Part shown: piece after piece, positions 38,353-48,661 of the stretch
How the letters are laid out: every line of letters begins with the position of its first letter
Position numbering within the stretch: the stretch's first letter is position 1
DNA from: Providencia manganoxydans
GTDB lineage: Bacteria; Pseudomonadota; Gammaproteobacteria; Enterobacterales; Enterobacteriaceae
NCBI RefSeq assembly: GCF_016618195.1
Contig: NZ_CP067099.1
Location: 2,604,001 to 2,668,000, forward strand
Direction: 5' to 3'
Length of the DNA stretch: 64,000 bases
Program-made: the position numbers and the translations under genes
Notes under the pieces: model-generated
The model's input: the letters and a program-made list of their open reading frames with translations, nothing else
What the model was told of the DNA's origin: nothing
Databases searched by the model: none

Positions 38353-40007
38353 TGTTTGTGATACACCACAATCGCAATGCGTGAATTACTGATCACCTGA
38401 TCTGGCTTAGGTATGTCTGGGAGCCCCTCTTTACGACCAAGTAAAAATACCACGGTCACTTGCCCCTCTTGACGTGCTTTGGCTAACCAAGCCGCAAATT
38501 GATCGGGTTTGACTAAACGGTGTTGGCTATCTGGATACTCTAAGCCGTAAGTCAGCTCACCACTACTATTATATAAGTAGATATTTGAGTTTTGCGTTTC
38601 CCATGCTAGCCCAGCCGCAATTCCGACATTACTTGCCATTAAATATTTGCTATCCATAAGTAAATCATGATTCTGATGGATAAAACTTTGTGGCAGTTTT
38701 GAATTAATCGTATTGTTTGGCAATGCACTTCCGATGCATAAACTCACCGCAAGCGAACAAGAGGCTGCCCATAACCAATACTTAGCATTTAACACGGTAC
38801 ATAGGTAACCAATGATACCCCAAATAGAGAAAGCGACGATACCAAGTACCATCTTAGACCATTCATCTGCTTCGTAGAGAGGACGCTTAATAACAGTGCC
38901 GGCAATAATAATTGCGATAACCGCTAATACACCAATGGCAATGTTAATAATACCATTCGCTTTTAGCGCTTTCATTTTGCCATTACGCACACAATCCACC
39001 CCATACTTCGCCATTAACAATGCTAATGGAGCCATAAACGGTAGCATGTAGGTTGGTAACTTGCCGCGTGAAATACTAAAGAACAACACGGGGACAACAA
39101 ACCAACACAGTAGGAAAAACATATCAGGGCTTGATTTACGTTCTTTCCATCCTTTACATAATGCGCCTGGAAGCAATCCAACCCATGGAATGGAGCCTAA
39201 TAAAATAATCGGAATGTAATACCAGAACGGTGCTATATGTTGTGCATCATCAGCAGTGAAACGCTTGATATGTTCAACCCAGAAGAAATAATTCCAATAA
39301 TCGGGTTCTTGTTTTGCAATAGCCAGTGCCCATGGCAAACTAATTAATACCGCAGAGACAATGGCAAGCGGCCCATACTTGATCATTTCAAGAAAGCGCT
39401 TTTGGTATATCGTAATTGGCAGCATTACAATCACTGGAATGGCTAATGCAAGGAACCCTTTGGTCATAAATGCCATGCCACATGCTAAACCGAGACAGAT
39501 CCATGCCCCCAGTTTTTCTTTTATTCCCCGAGCCTTCATTGCCCATAAACAGCAATACATACTTGCAGCAATCCACAATGACAACATCGGGTCAAGTACG
39601 CTATATGTCCCAACAGCAAACACCAAGAACATCGAAACATAGATAAAGCTTGCAACGTAGGCAACATGGTTATTACGCCACATCATTTTAGCCATACGAT
39701 AGATAAGTAATGCACTCAGCAAAATGCAAAATACAGAACCGAAGCGAACGGCAAAATTAGTTTCACCAAAAATCATTTGGCTAATATTGTTGATCCAATA
39801 ACCGGCTACGGGTTTTTCAAAGTAGCGAGTGTCCAACATATACGGAACGATCCAATCGCCACGTTGTAACATTTCACGGCTAATTTCTGCATAACGCGTT
39901 TCGTCGGGCTGCCAAAGTAAACGGCTATTCAACGGCAGTAAATAAGTTAAGATAAAAAAAAGAGCCAGCAGTGAGGCTCCTATTTTGCTCGCTCGGTTAT
40001 TCAACAT
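38349..40007 (-). CDS. arnT: Undecaprenyl phosphate-Ara4N:lipid A transferase ArnT
   Basis: Inner-membrane GT83 glycosyltransferase that transfers L-Ara4N onto lipid A phosphates, conferring polymyxin resistance. About twelve membrane segments. The catalytic-loop motif is [19 protein letters not shown], followed by [21 protein letters not shown] take the ATG at 40007 (552 aa, E. coli 550), with GAGGG ten bases upstream. The longer frame to 40049 would overlap arnD and adds non-family residues. Confidence 0.95.
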   Translation of the reverse strand: MLNNRASKIGASLLALFFILTYLLPLNSRLLWQPDETRYAEISREMLQRGDWIVPYMLDTRYFEKPVAGYWINNISQMIFGETNFAVRFGSVFCILLSALLIYRMAKMMWRNNHVAYVASFIYVSMFLVFAVGTYSVLDPMLSLWIAASMYCCLWAMKARGIKEKLGAWICLGLACGMAFMTKGFLALAIPVIVMLPITIYQKRFLEMIKYGPLAIVSAVLISLPWALAIAKQEPDYWNYFFWVEHIKRFTADDAQHIAPFWYYIPIILLGSIPWVGLLPGALCKGWKERKSSPDMFFLLCWFVVPVLFFSISRGKLPTYMLPFMAPLALLMAKYGVDCVRNGKMKALKANGIINIAIGVLAVIAIIIAGTVIKRPLYEADEWSKMVLGIVAFSIWGIIGYLCTVLNAKYWLWAASCSLAVSLCIGSALPNNTINSKLPQSFIHQNHDLLMDSKYLMASNVGIAAGLAWETQNSNIYLYNSSGELTYGLEYPDSQHRLVKPDQFAAWLAKARQEGQVTVVFLLGRKEGLPDIPKPDQVISNSRIAIVVYHKQ

Positions 40008-40014
40008 GCTTATA

Positions 40015-40908
40015 CTATCCCTCTTCTTGGCAGCCAAGCCAGCCTTCACGCCCCGGGAATGGTGCTCTCACCACTTTGCCCGTAGGTAGTGTGTTGATGT
40101 CTTCTGGCAATAAATCACTTAATGTACAGAATTGGATTTCTTCTTGAGTAATTCGTTCCAATAATTGTGAAAATTGTTCTGATTTAGACATTCCTTCAAC
40201 CTCAGTATGGATAGTGTAAACCGGAACACCTTGATCCTCTTTTATCGCTTGCAAGATAAAATCATTAAAAGCTTCATCACTGACCACGGTGCCGACCACT
40301 TCATCATAAGTTGGTAAGGTCACAGGGATCTGCACAGTCCCTATCGAACCATCACGTAAGATCGGTCTAAATGGATATTGCCCACGGCAATCACTATTGT
40401 AACTGAAACCAAACTTTTGTTTAACTTCAAGTACTCGCTCATCGCCACGCCATCCCGCAACCGCAGAACACATTACTGGCTGCCCTGTTGCCTTTTGTAA
40501 TGCATCAACACCAAGCTTCACTTGCTCAGCGAGTTGAGCCTCACTCCACTTAGCCACCTTCGCTTGCCAGCCTTGGTGATCCCATGCATGCAATCCAACT
40601 TCATGGCCTTCATCTAACGTTTGCTTCATTAAATAACCTAAATCTTTGGCTATTTTTTTACCCGGCCAAGCCGTACCCGCCAATAAGATATCGAGTCCAT
40701 ATAAAGAGGCAGCGTTAGATCTCAGCATTTTCCACAGGAATTTAGGACGCAAAAGGCGCCATAAATGGCGCCCCATATTATCGGGTCCTACACTGAAGAA
40801 AAAGCTGGCCTGAATGTTGTGCTGTTTCAGCACTTTGAGTAATTGTGGAACGCCTTTCAATGTACCTTGATAGGTATCCACATCAATTCTCAAGCCAACT
40901 TTTTTCAT
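40015..40908 (-). CDS. arnD: 4-deoxy-4-formamido-L-arabinose-phosphoundecaprenol deformylase ArnD
   Basis: 297-aa polysaccharide-deacetylase (NodB) fold enzyme that removes the formyl group from Ara4FN-undecaprenyl-phosphate before flipping. Metal-site motifs: [10 protein letters not shown] at the N-terminus and [13 protein letters not shown]. It starts inside the arnA stop (TAATG) and ends 7 bp before arnT. Confidence 0.95.
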   Translation of the reverse strand: MKKVGLRIDVDTYQGTLKGVPQLLKVLKQHNIQASFFFSVGPDNMGRHLWRLLRPKFLWKMLRSNAASLYGLDILLAGTAWPGKKIAKDLGYLMKQTLDEGHEVGLHAWDHQGWQAKVAKWSEAQLAEQVKLGVDALQKATGQPVMCSAVAGWRGDERVLEVKQKFGFSYNSDCRGQYPFRPILRDGSIGTVQIPVTLPTYDEVVGTVVSDEAFNDFILQAIKEDQGVPVYTIHTEVEGMSKSEQFSQLLERITQEEIQFCTLSDLLPEDINTLPTGKVVRAPFPGREGWLGCQEEG

Positions 40909-42893
40909 TAGTCTTTATCACCTAACTCTTCAACAGCACCTTGTAGGAAGAAATCTAATGTCTCTTCGATGGTATCTTTCATGTCGATGCTCGGAACCCA
41001 GTTTAATAAACGACGTGCGTTTTCAACACTTGGTTTACGATGTTCAACATCTTGATAGCCTTGACCATAGTAGCTGCTGCTTTCGATTTCACGGAAGCCT
41101 GCAAATGGCGGGAATTTTCCACGTTGTGGGTGCTTTTCAAAGCTTTCAAGCAACATTTCCGCTAACTCACGAATACTTGCTTCGTTAGTTGGGTTACCAA
41201 TGTTGATGATTTGGCCATCACATTTACCGTCTTTGTTTTCGATAATGCGGAACAGCGCTTCAATACCGTCTTTAATGTCAGTAAAGCAACGTTTCTGTGC
41301 ACCACCATCAACCAGTTTAATTGGTGAACCTTCAACTAAGTTGAGGATCAACTGAGTGATTGCACGCGAACTACCAATACGAGCAGAATTCAAGCTGTCC
41401 AAACGAGGCCCCATCCAGTTAAATGGACGGAATAAGGTGAATTTTAGACCTTCTTTCGCACCATATGCCCAGATCACTCGGTCTAACAGCTGTTTAGATA
41501 CAGAGTAAATCCAACGTTGCTTATTGATTGGACCAACAATCAGACGTGATTCGTCTTCATCAAACTCTTTATCATCACACATACCATAAACTTCTGAAGT
41601 TGATGGGAAGATGATACGTTTGTTGTATTTCACACAGTAGCGAACCACTTTCAAGTTTTCTTCGAAGTCTAATTCGAATACACGCAGTGGGTTACGGGTA
41701 TATTCGATTGGTGTTGCAATCGCTACTAGCGGCAGAATAACGTCACATTTTTTAATGTGGTATTCAATCCACTCAGTATGAATGCTCACGTCACCTTCGA
41801 TAAAGTGGAAACGTGGGTTACCAATAAAGCGTTCAATCGCAGACGAACCAATATCCATACCATAGATATCGTAGTTGCCGTCTTTTAACAGGCGCTCAGT
41901 CAAGTGGTTACCGATAAAGCCGTTAACACCAAGGATCAGAACACGTGTACGACGTTTTACTTGAGCGGTAGGTTTCGCACCAACACGCACGTCAGTCACA
42001 ATCCCCATCTCGTTAGCAAGACGGTTACCTTGCATGTACAAACCTGTTTCGCTTTGACCGCTAACCACTTCAATCGCACCTTGACCACAAGCGATACGTA
42101 GTGGATCGCTAGACAGTACGGTACCAGCCGCTTTACCTTGGTTATCATCTAAAACGCGAGCGCGCCAAATGATCATTTTACGAGCACCCAAATAGGTGAA
42201 CGCACCTGGATACGGTTCAGTTACAGCACGGATCAGACAGTTAACTTCTGTCGCAGAACGGCTCCAATCAATCAGGCCATCTTCAGCTGTACGACGCCCG
42301 AAATAGCTTGCTTGGCTCTCATCTTGAGCTGTCGTCTGGTAGTTGCCTGCTTCAATCAGTGGTAGAGTTTTATCTAATAACACTTCTGCAGCTTCACGCA
42401 CTTTAGCATGCAGAGTCAGCGCAGTGTCAGTATCAGTGATCGCCACTTTTTCTTGCGCAACAATCTCGCCAGCATCCGCTTTAGCAACCATTTTGTGCAG
42501 AGTCACACCGGTTTCGTGCTCACCGTTTAGTAGTGCCCAATTAATTGGCGCACGACCACGGTATTTTGGCAATAAAGAGCCGTGTAGGTTAAACGCGCCT
42601 TTCGGTGCCAACGCTAACAGTTCTTCACTCAGCATGTCACGATAGTAGAATGAGAAAATAACATCTGGTTTCAATTCGCGAATACGTTCAATCCACAATG
42701 GGTGATTGACGTTTTCTGGCGCGTAAACAGGAAGTTCCATGTCCGCGCTGACACGCGCTACTGAAGAGTAAAAGTGGTTTTCGTTAGGATCATCAGTGTG
42801 AGTAAATACCGCCTGAATATCGAAACCTGCTTTTTTAAGCGCTTTCAGCCCTACACAGCCAATATCATGATAGGCAAAAACAATAGCTTTCAT
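40908..42893 (-). CDS. arnA: Bifunctional UDP-Ara4N formyltransferase/UDP-GlcA dehydrogenase ArnA
   Basis: 661 aa, two domains. N-terminal formyltransferase (~1-300) with the catalytic Asn/His in [21 protein letters not shown] and Asp in [12 protein letters not shown]-terminal decarboxylating UDP-glucuronate dehydrogenase (~315-661) with the NAD motif [10 protein letters not shown] and the Tyr-x-x-x-Lys pair in [12 protein letters not shown]. It supplies the UDP-4-keto intermediate to ArnB and formylates the ArnB product. It overlaps both neighbours by one base (TAATG junctions). Confidence 0.97.
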   Translation of the reverse strand: MKAIVFAYHDIGCVGLKALKKAGFDIQAVFTHTDDPNENHFYSSVARVSADMELPVYAPENVNHPLWIERIRELKPDVIFSFYYRDMLSEELLALAPKGAFNLHGSLLPKYRGRAPINWALLNGEHETGVTLHKMVAKADAGEIVAQEKVAITDTDTALTLHAKVREAAEVLLDKTLPLIEAGNYQTTAQDESQASYFGRRTAEDGLIDWSRSATEVNCLIRAVTEPYPGAFTYLGARKMIIWRARVLDDNQGKAAGTVLSSDPLRIACGQGAIEVVSGQSETGLYMQGNRLANEMGIVTDVRVGAKPTAQVKRRTRVLILGVNGFIGNHLTERLLKDGNYDIYGMDIGSSAIERFIGNPRFHFIEGDVSIHTEWIEYHIKKCDVILPLVAIATPIEYTRNPLRVFELDFEENLKVVRYCVKYNKRIIFPSTSEVYGMCDDKEFDEDESRLIVGPINKQRWIYSVSKQLLDRVIWAYGAKEGLKFTLFRPFNWMGPRLDSLNSARIGSSRAITQLILNLVEGSPIKLVDGGAQKRCFTDIKDGIEALFRIIENKDGKCDGQIINIGNPTNEASIRELAEMLLESFEKHPQRGKFPPFAGFREIESSSYYGQGYQDVEHRKPSVENARRLLNWVPSIDMKDTIEETLDFFLQGAVEELGDKD

Positions 42894-43885
42894 TAGTTTT
42901 CTTCCTGATTTTTGTCAGTCTTAGCATCCGCACCGACGACTTTTTGAATAAAATAACGGGGTCTCGCACGCACATCATTATAGATCCTGCCGATATACTC
43001 ACCAAGCAGCCCCATAGCGACAAATTGTGCGCCGATAAACATAAAGAGTATTGCAAACAGTGTGAACACGCCATCCGCTGCCCATGTTGCGCCAAAAAGC
43101 AAACGTAATACGATCAACAACACTGCTAATAAGAAACCGCCTGCTGCAATAATACTACCAACTACACTTAATAAACGCAGAGGCGCTGTAGTTAAGCAAG
43201 TCAGCAGGTCATACATTAAATTAATCAGCTTCATAAAGCTGTATTTTGAATCACCAAACTCACGTTCAGCATGCGCTACATCAATTTCAATCGTTCTACG
43301 CGCAAAAGTATTCGCTAAAATAGGAATAAATGTGCTTCGTTCATGGCATTGCAGCATCGCATCAATAATATGACGACGGTATGCACGTAACATACAACCA
43401 TAATCACCCATCGAACGACCGGTCGCTTTCGTGATCATCGCATTAATCATTTTAGACGCCGTTTTACGGAACCACGAATCTTGACGATTAGCACGACGAG
43501 TCCCAACAACATCATAACCTTGAGCCGCAGTTTGCACTAAACGAGGTATCTCTTCTGGAGGGTTTTGCAAATCTGCATCCAGTGTAATCACTAAATCACC
43601 GTCTGCTTGATTGAAACCAGCCATAATTGCAGAATGCTGCCCATAGTTACGATTCAGAATGATCGCGATAACATGGTTATCAGGATTTTCTGCGGCTTCA
43701 GTCAACATTTTCGCTGAACGATCGCTGCTGCCATCATCAACTAAAATCAGCTCATAAGCCTGAGTTAATTGTTTACAGGACTTGATGGTACGCTCAAGCA
43801 ACTGAGGAAGACTTTGCTCTTCATTATAAACAGGGATCACAACAGAGACTTTTTTAATCTCTTCAAATTCATCTACAAATGACAC
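42893..43885 (-). CDS. arnC: Undecaprenyl-phosphate Ara4FN transferase ArnC
   Basis: 330-aa GT2 glycosyltransferase that moves 4-formamido-arabinose from UDP to undecaprenyl phosphate at the inner membrane. N-terminal GT2 domain with [19 protein letters not shown], the DxD in [13 protein letters not shown], then two C-terminal membrane helices. It is a few residues longer than the 322-aa E. coli protein. One-base overlaps with arnB and arnA. Confidence 0.96.
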   Translation of the reverse strand: MSFVDEFEEIKKVSVVIPVYNEEQSLPQLLERTIKSCKQLTQAYELILVDDGSSDRSAKMLTEAAENPDNHVIAIILNRNYGQHSAIMAGFNQADGDLVITLDADLQNPPEEIPRLVQTAAQGYDVVGTRRANRQDSWFRKTASKMINAMITKATGRSMGDYGCMLRAYRRHIIDAMLQCHERSTFIPILANTFARRTIEIDVAHAEREFGDSKYSFMKLINLMYDLLTCLTTAPLRLLSVVGSIIAAGGFLLAVLLIVLRLLFGATWAADGVFTLFAILFMFIGAQFVAMGLLGEYIGRIYNDVRARPRYFIQKVVGADAKTDKNQEEN

Positions 43886-45030
43886 TATTTTGACTCCAAA
43901 AGGATTTCATTTATCGCTTTAACTACCCGATCAACATCTGCATCAGACATATCAGGGAAGAGAGGCAGTGAACAAAGCGTTGCTGTGTTCCATTCTGACT
44001 CTGCGAGTGAGAGTTCTGGGTACTTCTCACGGTAATATTTTTGCGTATGTGCAGCACGGAAATGCAAGCCAGTACCAATATCATACGCTTTTAGTTTTTC
44101 CATAAAAGTATCACGATCGATACCACACACAGTTTTGTCAACACGCACCATAAATAAGTGGTTAGCATGTAAATGAGGATATTCAGGTACTGACAGCATT
44201 TGCAGCGGTGAATCTTTTAATGCTTCACGATAACGAGCAACGAGCTGTGCACGTCGTTGGTTCATTTCTTCAACACGAGACAATTGAACCACCGCTATCG
44301 CAGCATGAATATCTGACAAGTTATATTTTAACCCAGGTTCAACCACTTCAGCTTGTGGTTTTCTGCCTTGCATTTGTCGATCAAAGGCGTCAACACCTAA
44401 ACCATGGAATTTTAATGTACGAACACGCTGGGCTAATTCATCATCATCAGTAACCACTAAGCCGCCTTCGGCACAAGTCACATTTTTGATTGCATGGAAA
44501 GAAAAGATAGCAGTGCCATGTTGACCGACCCACTCATCTTTATAACGAGTGCCTACTGCGTGGGCAGCATCCTCAATCAGTACCACACCTGCTTTTTGTG
44601 CGATAGCGCGTAATGCGTCTAAATCACAAGGAGCACCTGCATAGTGTACAGGAATTATCGCTTTCGTTTTCGCAGTAAGCGCTTTCTCTACCGCATCAGG
44701 TTGCATCATAAGCGTGTCACGATCGACATCAATCATCACGGGTGTTGCACCTAATAGCTCAATCATATTGATGGTGGATACCCACGTTTGTGATGGTGTT
44801 ATCACCTCATCACCAGGGCCTATCCCCAACGCCATTAAAACAACATGCATACCTGCGGTTGCTGAAGTAAGGGCAATTGCATGTTTACAACCATAACGTT
44901 TGCAAAAGTCTTCTTCTAACTGATGATTCTGTGGGCCTGTGGTGATCCAGCCTGAACGCAGAACTTTCTCTACTGCCTTAACCTCTTCGTCACCGATTGC
45001 CGGTTTTGAAAACGGAAGGAAATTGCTCAT
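43885..45030 (-). CDS. arnB: UDP-Ara4N aminotransferase ArnB
   Basis: 381-aa PLP enzyme that transaminates UDP-4-keto-pentose with glutamate to form UDP-L-Ara4N. The PLP lysine is in [15 protein letters not shown], and [23 protein letters not shown] is the usual cofactor-phosphate region. It is the first gene of arnBCADTEF. The ribosome site is weak. A PmrA/PhoP-like direct repeat lies ~40 bp upstream. Confidence 0.96.
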   Translation of the reverse strand: MSNFLPFSKPAIGDEEVKAVEKVLRSGWITTGPQNHQLEEDFCKRYGCKHAIALTSATAGMHVVLMALGIGPGDEVITPSQTWVSTINMIELLGATPVMIDVDRDTLMMQPDAVEKALTAKTKAIIPVHYAGAPCDLDALRAIAQKAGVVLIEDAAHAVGTRYKDEWVGQHGTAIFSFHAIKNVTCAEGGLVVTDDDELAQRVRTLKFHGLGVDAFDRQMQGRKPQAEVVEPGLKYNLSDIHAAIAVVQLSRVEEMNQRRAQLVARYREALKDSPLQMLSVPEYPHLHANHLFMVRVDKTVCGIDRDTFMEKLKAYDIGTGLHFRAAHTQKYYREKYPELSLAESEWNTATLCSLPLFPDMSDADVDRVVKAINEILLESK

Positions 45031-45071
45031 ATAGTTTGTAGCCTAATTTTTATTAAGAATAGAGTATTCTA

Positions 45072-45088
45072 GTTAAAGTTACTTTAAC
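45072..45088 (-). promoter_or_regulatory. PmrA (BasR)/PhoP-like box upstream of arnB
   Basis: GTTAAAGTAACTTTAAC (minus strand) holds two TTAA half-sites with an 11-bp period, the spacing of PmrA boxes (YTTAAK-N5-YTTAAK). It is also a perfect inverted repeat about a 3-base centre. It lies 42 bp before arnB. arn operons are classically PmrAB/PhoPQ-controlled. Confidence 0.5.
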
Positions 45089-45161
45089 CGAACATCAACA
45101 CCTGAAAACATTTCTTATATCGTAAACCACAACGAAACCGTCGATTAAAACAATTTTTGAG

Positions 45162-45932
45162 TTACTCGTCAAAATTAATTACTTGCCAAAACCTATTTTC
45201 ATCATTTGGACTTAAACGGACTTTACCTGCAAATATTTCAGAAAGATTACACTCGTTCATAACTTGCTCAGGTTTACCTGAAAAGATAATTTCACCTTTT
45301 TTTAACATCCAAACTTTATCTGCATATTTATATGCGTGACTCAAGTTATGGTCACTCATTATAACCGTTCCTTGGCAATCACAAAAATATTTCACCCATT
45401 TATCTAACATTGATTGCTGAATAATATCTAAATTGTTCGTTGGCTCATCAAATAGGATAAATTTTCCACTCAGATCTTGACCATCCCACACCTGTAAAAA
45501 CGCGGCAATAATGCGTACTCTTTGCCACTCACCACCGGATAACTGATTGATAGGCTTCAATAATAGAGCGCCAAGTTGAAAATCATGGCATAAACTATCA
45601 AATAACGACGAACTAAAGTCAGTCGCTAAATGAAACAACGCTAAATACTGAAATACTTTTAAAATAGGTTGGTGAGGGACTAATTGGGGGAAATAGGCTC
45701 GCTGTTGGCTCAGCTCTTGAGTTGAATAGCTAACTATATCTTGCCCATTCACTTTAAGTTGTCCGGTAGAAAATAAAAAACCACTTATTCCATTTAATAA
45801 TGTGCTTTTACCTGAACCATTTGCACCTAATAAATAAATTTTCTCACCGGCAAATACACTCTCATTGATATTATGTAAACGGTTACCAATACTGAACTGT
45901 ACTAATTCAATCACTGGAGGTAATTTCCCCAT
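45162..45932 (-). CDS. btuD: Vitamin B12 ABC transporter ATPase BtuD
   Basis: 256-aa ATPase for BtuC. Walker A LGANGSGKST, signature NQLSGGEWQRVRI (characteristic of BtuD), Walker B FILFDEPTNNLD, and SDHNLSH for the H-loop. It lies 5 bp after btuC. The peroxidase-like btuE present between btuC and btuD in E. coli is absent. Confidence 0.94.
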   Translation of the reverse strand: MGKLPPVIELVQFSIGNRLHNINESVFAGEKIYLLGANGSGKSTLLNGISGFLFSTGQLKVNGQDIVSYSTQELSQQRAYFPQLVPHQPILKVFQYLALFHLATDFSSSLFDSLCHDFQLGALLLKPINQLSGGEWQRVRIIAAFLQVWDGQDLSGKFILFDEPTNNLDIIQQSMLDKWVKYFCDCQGTVIMSDHNLSHAYKYADKVWMLKKGEIIFSGKPEQVMNECNLSEIFAGKVRLSPNDENRFWQVINFDE

Positions 45933-45937
45933 CTATT

Positions 45938-46939
45938 TTACCTCCATTGATTATTACGGATTAACAGCCAAATAAAAATAGGTGCCCCTAACGTTGCTGT
46001 GATCACCCCTATAGGGATTTCGGCATTTGCGATTAATGTTCTTGAAACGATATCAGCCAGTAGCAATCCCCCTGCTCCTGCGAATGCACATCCGGGCAAT
46101 AAAGTACGATTATCTGTTAGCCCCGCTAATCGTAAAATATGCGGAACGACCAAACCAATAAAGCTAATAGCTCCTGCAATCGCCACACTTAAACCAACTA
46201 ATACACCTGTTACGATAATCAAAGCTAATCGCCAGCGATGCAGAGAAACCCCCAATTGATAGGCTTGCAATGAGCCTAGCGACAAGTAATTGAGGATATT
46301 ACCTTGGAAGATAGCCCATAGTAAGAATGGTAAACATGCGATAACTAAGCCAAATTGACGCCAATCGATACCACTAAAACTGCCCATCATCCAGTAAAGC
46401 AACTGACGTAAATCCAAACTGCTACTGATATACACCATCCATGTCATTATCGCGCCGCAGATCACGCCAAGTGCCACTCCCACCAGCAGCAAGCTGGCAT
46501 TGTTAAAATGCTTTCGACGAGCAAAGAAAAGCAAAATCGAGGTTAACAGCAGTGCACCAATAATCGCACCAACGCTGATTAGCCAATATTGCGTCACCCC
46601 GTTGGATAATAACACTACCAAAACCACGGCAACCCCAGAACCATTACTGATCCCAAGAAGCCCGGGCTCTGCCAATGGATTTTCAAATAACGCTTGCATG
46701 ATCGCACCAGTAACAGCTAATGCTGCACCAATGGTGATTACCGCCAGTAGCCGAGGAAAACGAATTTGCCAAACAAACAATTGAGCACTTTCACTACCCC
46801 ATTGGTTTGGCCAAAGCTGAATTTCACCCACACTCAGTGCCACCACTGAAATAATCATCAAAAAAATCATTAACATAATAATTAATCGCACATCAGAGCG
46901 CAGTTGCTGTTTTTGAAGATTTAATAAGTGATTATTCAT
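45938..46939 (-). CDS. btuC: Vitamin B12 ABC transporter permease BtuC
   Basis: 333-aa FecCD-type permease with ~10 membrane helices: FPRLLAVITIGAALAVTGAI, MQALFENPLAEPGLLGISNG and SFIGLVVPHILRLAG. Identified as BtuC rather than an iron-siderophore permease by its pairing with BtuD and its place downstream of ihfA, as in E. coli. A divergent orphan gene lies between it and ihfA. Confidence 0.93.
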   Translation of the reverse strand: MNNHLLNLQKQQLRSDVRLIIMLMIFLMIISVVALSVGEIQLWPNQWGSESAQLFVWQIRFPRLLAVITIGAALAVTGAIMQALFENPLAEPGLLGISNGSGVAVVLVVLLSNGVTQYWLISVGAIIGALLLTSILLFFARRKHFNNASLLLVGVALGVICGAIMTWMVYISSSLDLRQLLYWMMGSFSGIDWRQFGLVIACLPFLLWAIFQGNILNYLSLGSLQAYQLGVSLHRWRLALIIVTGVLVGLSVAIAGAISFIGLVVPHILRLAGLTDNRTLLPGCAFAGAGGLLLADIVSRTLIANAEIPIGVITATLGAPIFIWLLIRNNQWR

Positions 46940-47062
46940 TAGGTTAATAATATTTTAAAAAAAGAGGTCAGCAGACTAATTATAGCTATTTATGAAAGTA
47001 ATACGCTATCCATCAATCTAGGATACTCATAATTTCTTCAACTATAAAACGAAAGGAACTTT

Positions 47063-48271
47063 ATGAGCATTGATATTAAAGCAAATAATACGAATAACGA
47101 GTACCAACACAAAACTTACAGCGCTTCAGAGACAACAAATCCGTTTTCTGTCAAACCAGCGCCTAGCATGTTTTCAAGATGTATAACCGCTATCTCGAAC
47201 ATCGCTACATCAATCTACTATACCATCAGTGGCAAAAAACCTTTCACCACTTTTGAGAACCCATCATATCGAAAAGAAGAAAACCTATTCATTAAATTTA
47301 AATCTATGATCCAAAATATTGAAATACCAACTCAAGAAGAAATCAATACGTTTAATCGGTTAACAAAAATTTGGGATTTTATTCTGAAAGAAAGTAATAA
47401 TACTTGTGAAGATCATCAAAAAACGCCGATGTTCCTTGAGCCCAATATTAAGGATTTACCACCTGATTTACAAAAGCTAGTGCCATCTATGTGTGAAATA
47501 CTCGCGCAAAAAGAAAAGTATAACCAAAGCGAAAAAGATTTAGCGCGCCTTATTGCACCAGTTTTGCAGCATGATCTCCCAGAAACATTTAAGGAGTATG
47601 AAGAACAGCGCGATTGCGATATTCAATATATTCAGCATATTATCGCCTCAGAATATGACAAATATAAACAAAAAATGGCGAAGGTGTCTCCAATCTATAC
47701 CGCCAATAAAAAAGCTATCGATGAGGATGGTGCTTTATCAGCAAATGAAAAAATTCAACTTCACAAAATAAATTACTTAGTTACTGTGTTAATTTCTGAA
47801 CCACAATACCTACAACAAGGGTGGGTATTTCGCCAATCTGGCACTCTAAAACACACAACTACACTAATAGACAGCATTGATACTCAAAAGCCACTCAACT
47901 TATTCCACTTAGAAAAATTCGAATCCAAATCAAACTTAGCAATTAGCGCGATGAAAGAATTACAAAATAAATTCTTAGACAAAAATAAAACTGAGAAACA
48001 TAAATTACTTAAACAATTATCTGAATTTGAAACAAACGGCAACATAAGAGCACTCTCTGATTTAGATCACCTCACACGCATTTATATACCTTTATACCGA
48101 GAGATTATCAACAATCAAGAAAGCAACCAAATGGACACAAATAATGTCGTACAGATTGCCGCATCACGATACCAATACACTCGAAATTCACTACAGGATA
48201 CTAGCTGGTTAGAACCGGCAACTCACCTCATGGAAAAATTAATCAGTAGAGAATTAAGCATAATCTCATGA
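47063..48271 (+). CDS. Uncharacterised protein with RhoGAP-like motif pattern
   Basis: 402-aa protein, not recognised as a named family. No clear signal peptide; a hydrophobic/aromatic stretch lies at residues ~36-56. Residues ~236-375 follow the order of eukaryotic RhoGAP domains: an arginine-finger-like GWVFRQSG (R257), a helix like the AxxLKxxLRELP region (NLAISAMKELQNKFL), then LSDLDHLTRIYIPLYREI and NQMDTNNVVQIA, like the NKMxxxNLA motif. An earlier stretch (132-169: LPPDLQKLV...YNQSEKDLARLIAPVLQ) looks like a second, degenerate copy of the C-terminal motif. GAAAGGAA precedes the ATG. The gene interrupts the ihfA-btuC order, is visibly A+T-rich and was probably acquired. Function is inference only. 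Confidence 0.6.
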   Translation: MSIDIKANNTNNEYQHKTYSASETTNPFSVKPAPSMFSRCITAISNIATSIYYTISGKKPFTTFENPSYRKEENLFIKFKSMIQNIEIPTQEEINTFNRLTKIWDFILKESNNTCEDHQKTPMFLEPNIKDLPPDLQKLVPSMCEILAQKEKYNQSEKDLARLIAPVLQHDLPETFKEYEEQRDCDIQYIQHIIASEYDKYKQKMAKVSPIYTANKKAIDEDGALSANEKIQLHKINYLVTVLISEPQYLQQGWVFRQSGTLKHTTTLIDSIDTQKPLNLFHLEKFESKSNLAISAMKELQNKFLDKNKTEKHKLLKQLSEFETNGNIRALSDLDHLTRIYIPLYREIINNQESNQMDTNNVVQIAASRYQYTRNSLQDTSWLEPATHLMEKLISRELSIIS

Positions 48272-48316
48272 GCACACTCATTAAACGCATAAAATAATCA
48301 ATGCTACTAATAAAAC

Positions 48317-48343
48317 AAAAGACCGCCTAGGCGGTCTTTTATC
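48317..48343. terminator. Bidirectional terminator between the orphan gene and ihfA
   Basis: AAAAGACCGCC followed directly by its complement GGCGGTCTTTT around a central TA. It ends both converging transcripts. Confidence 0.88.
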
Positions 48344-48360
48344 AGCACAAAAAAGTGCTA

Positions 48361-48657
48361 TTACTCTTTTGGTGTTGCTTTTTCCACACGGCTTTTTAAT
48401 TTTTGGCCAGGGCGGAAGGTCACAACGCGGCGGGCAGTAATTGGAATATCTTCCCCAGTTTTTGGGTTACGACCGGGACGTTGATTTTTATCACGTAAAT
48501 CAAAGTTACCGAATCCAGATAATTTTACTTGCTCACCATTTTCTAAGGAAAGGCGAACCTCTTCAAAGAAAGTTTCGACAAGGTCTTTAGCATCACGTTT
48601 GCTAACACCCAGTTTTTCAAACAAATTTTCTGACATTTCAGCTTTAGTAAGCGCCAT
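48361..48657 (-). CDS. ihfA: Integration host factor subunit alpha
   Basis: 98-aa DNA-bending protein forming a heterodimer with IhfB. Family signature [22 protein letters not shown] carries the beta-arm tip and the conserved Pro (P65). It starts 4 bp after pheT and is the last gene of the pheST-ihfA operon, as in E. coli. IHF acts in transcription, replication and recombination. Confidence 0.98.
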   Translation of the reverse strand: MALTKAEMSENLFEKLGVSKRDAKDLVETFFEEVRLSLENGEQVKLSGFGNFDLRDKNQRPGRNPKTGEDIPITARRVVTFRPGQKLKSRVEKATPKE

Positions 48658-48661
48658 AGGT

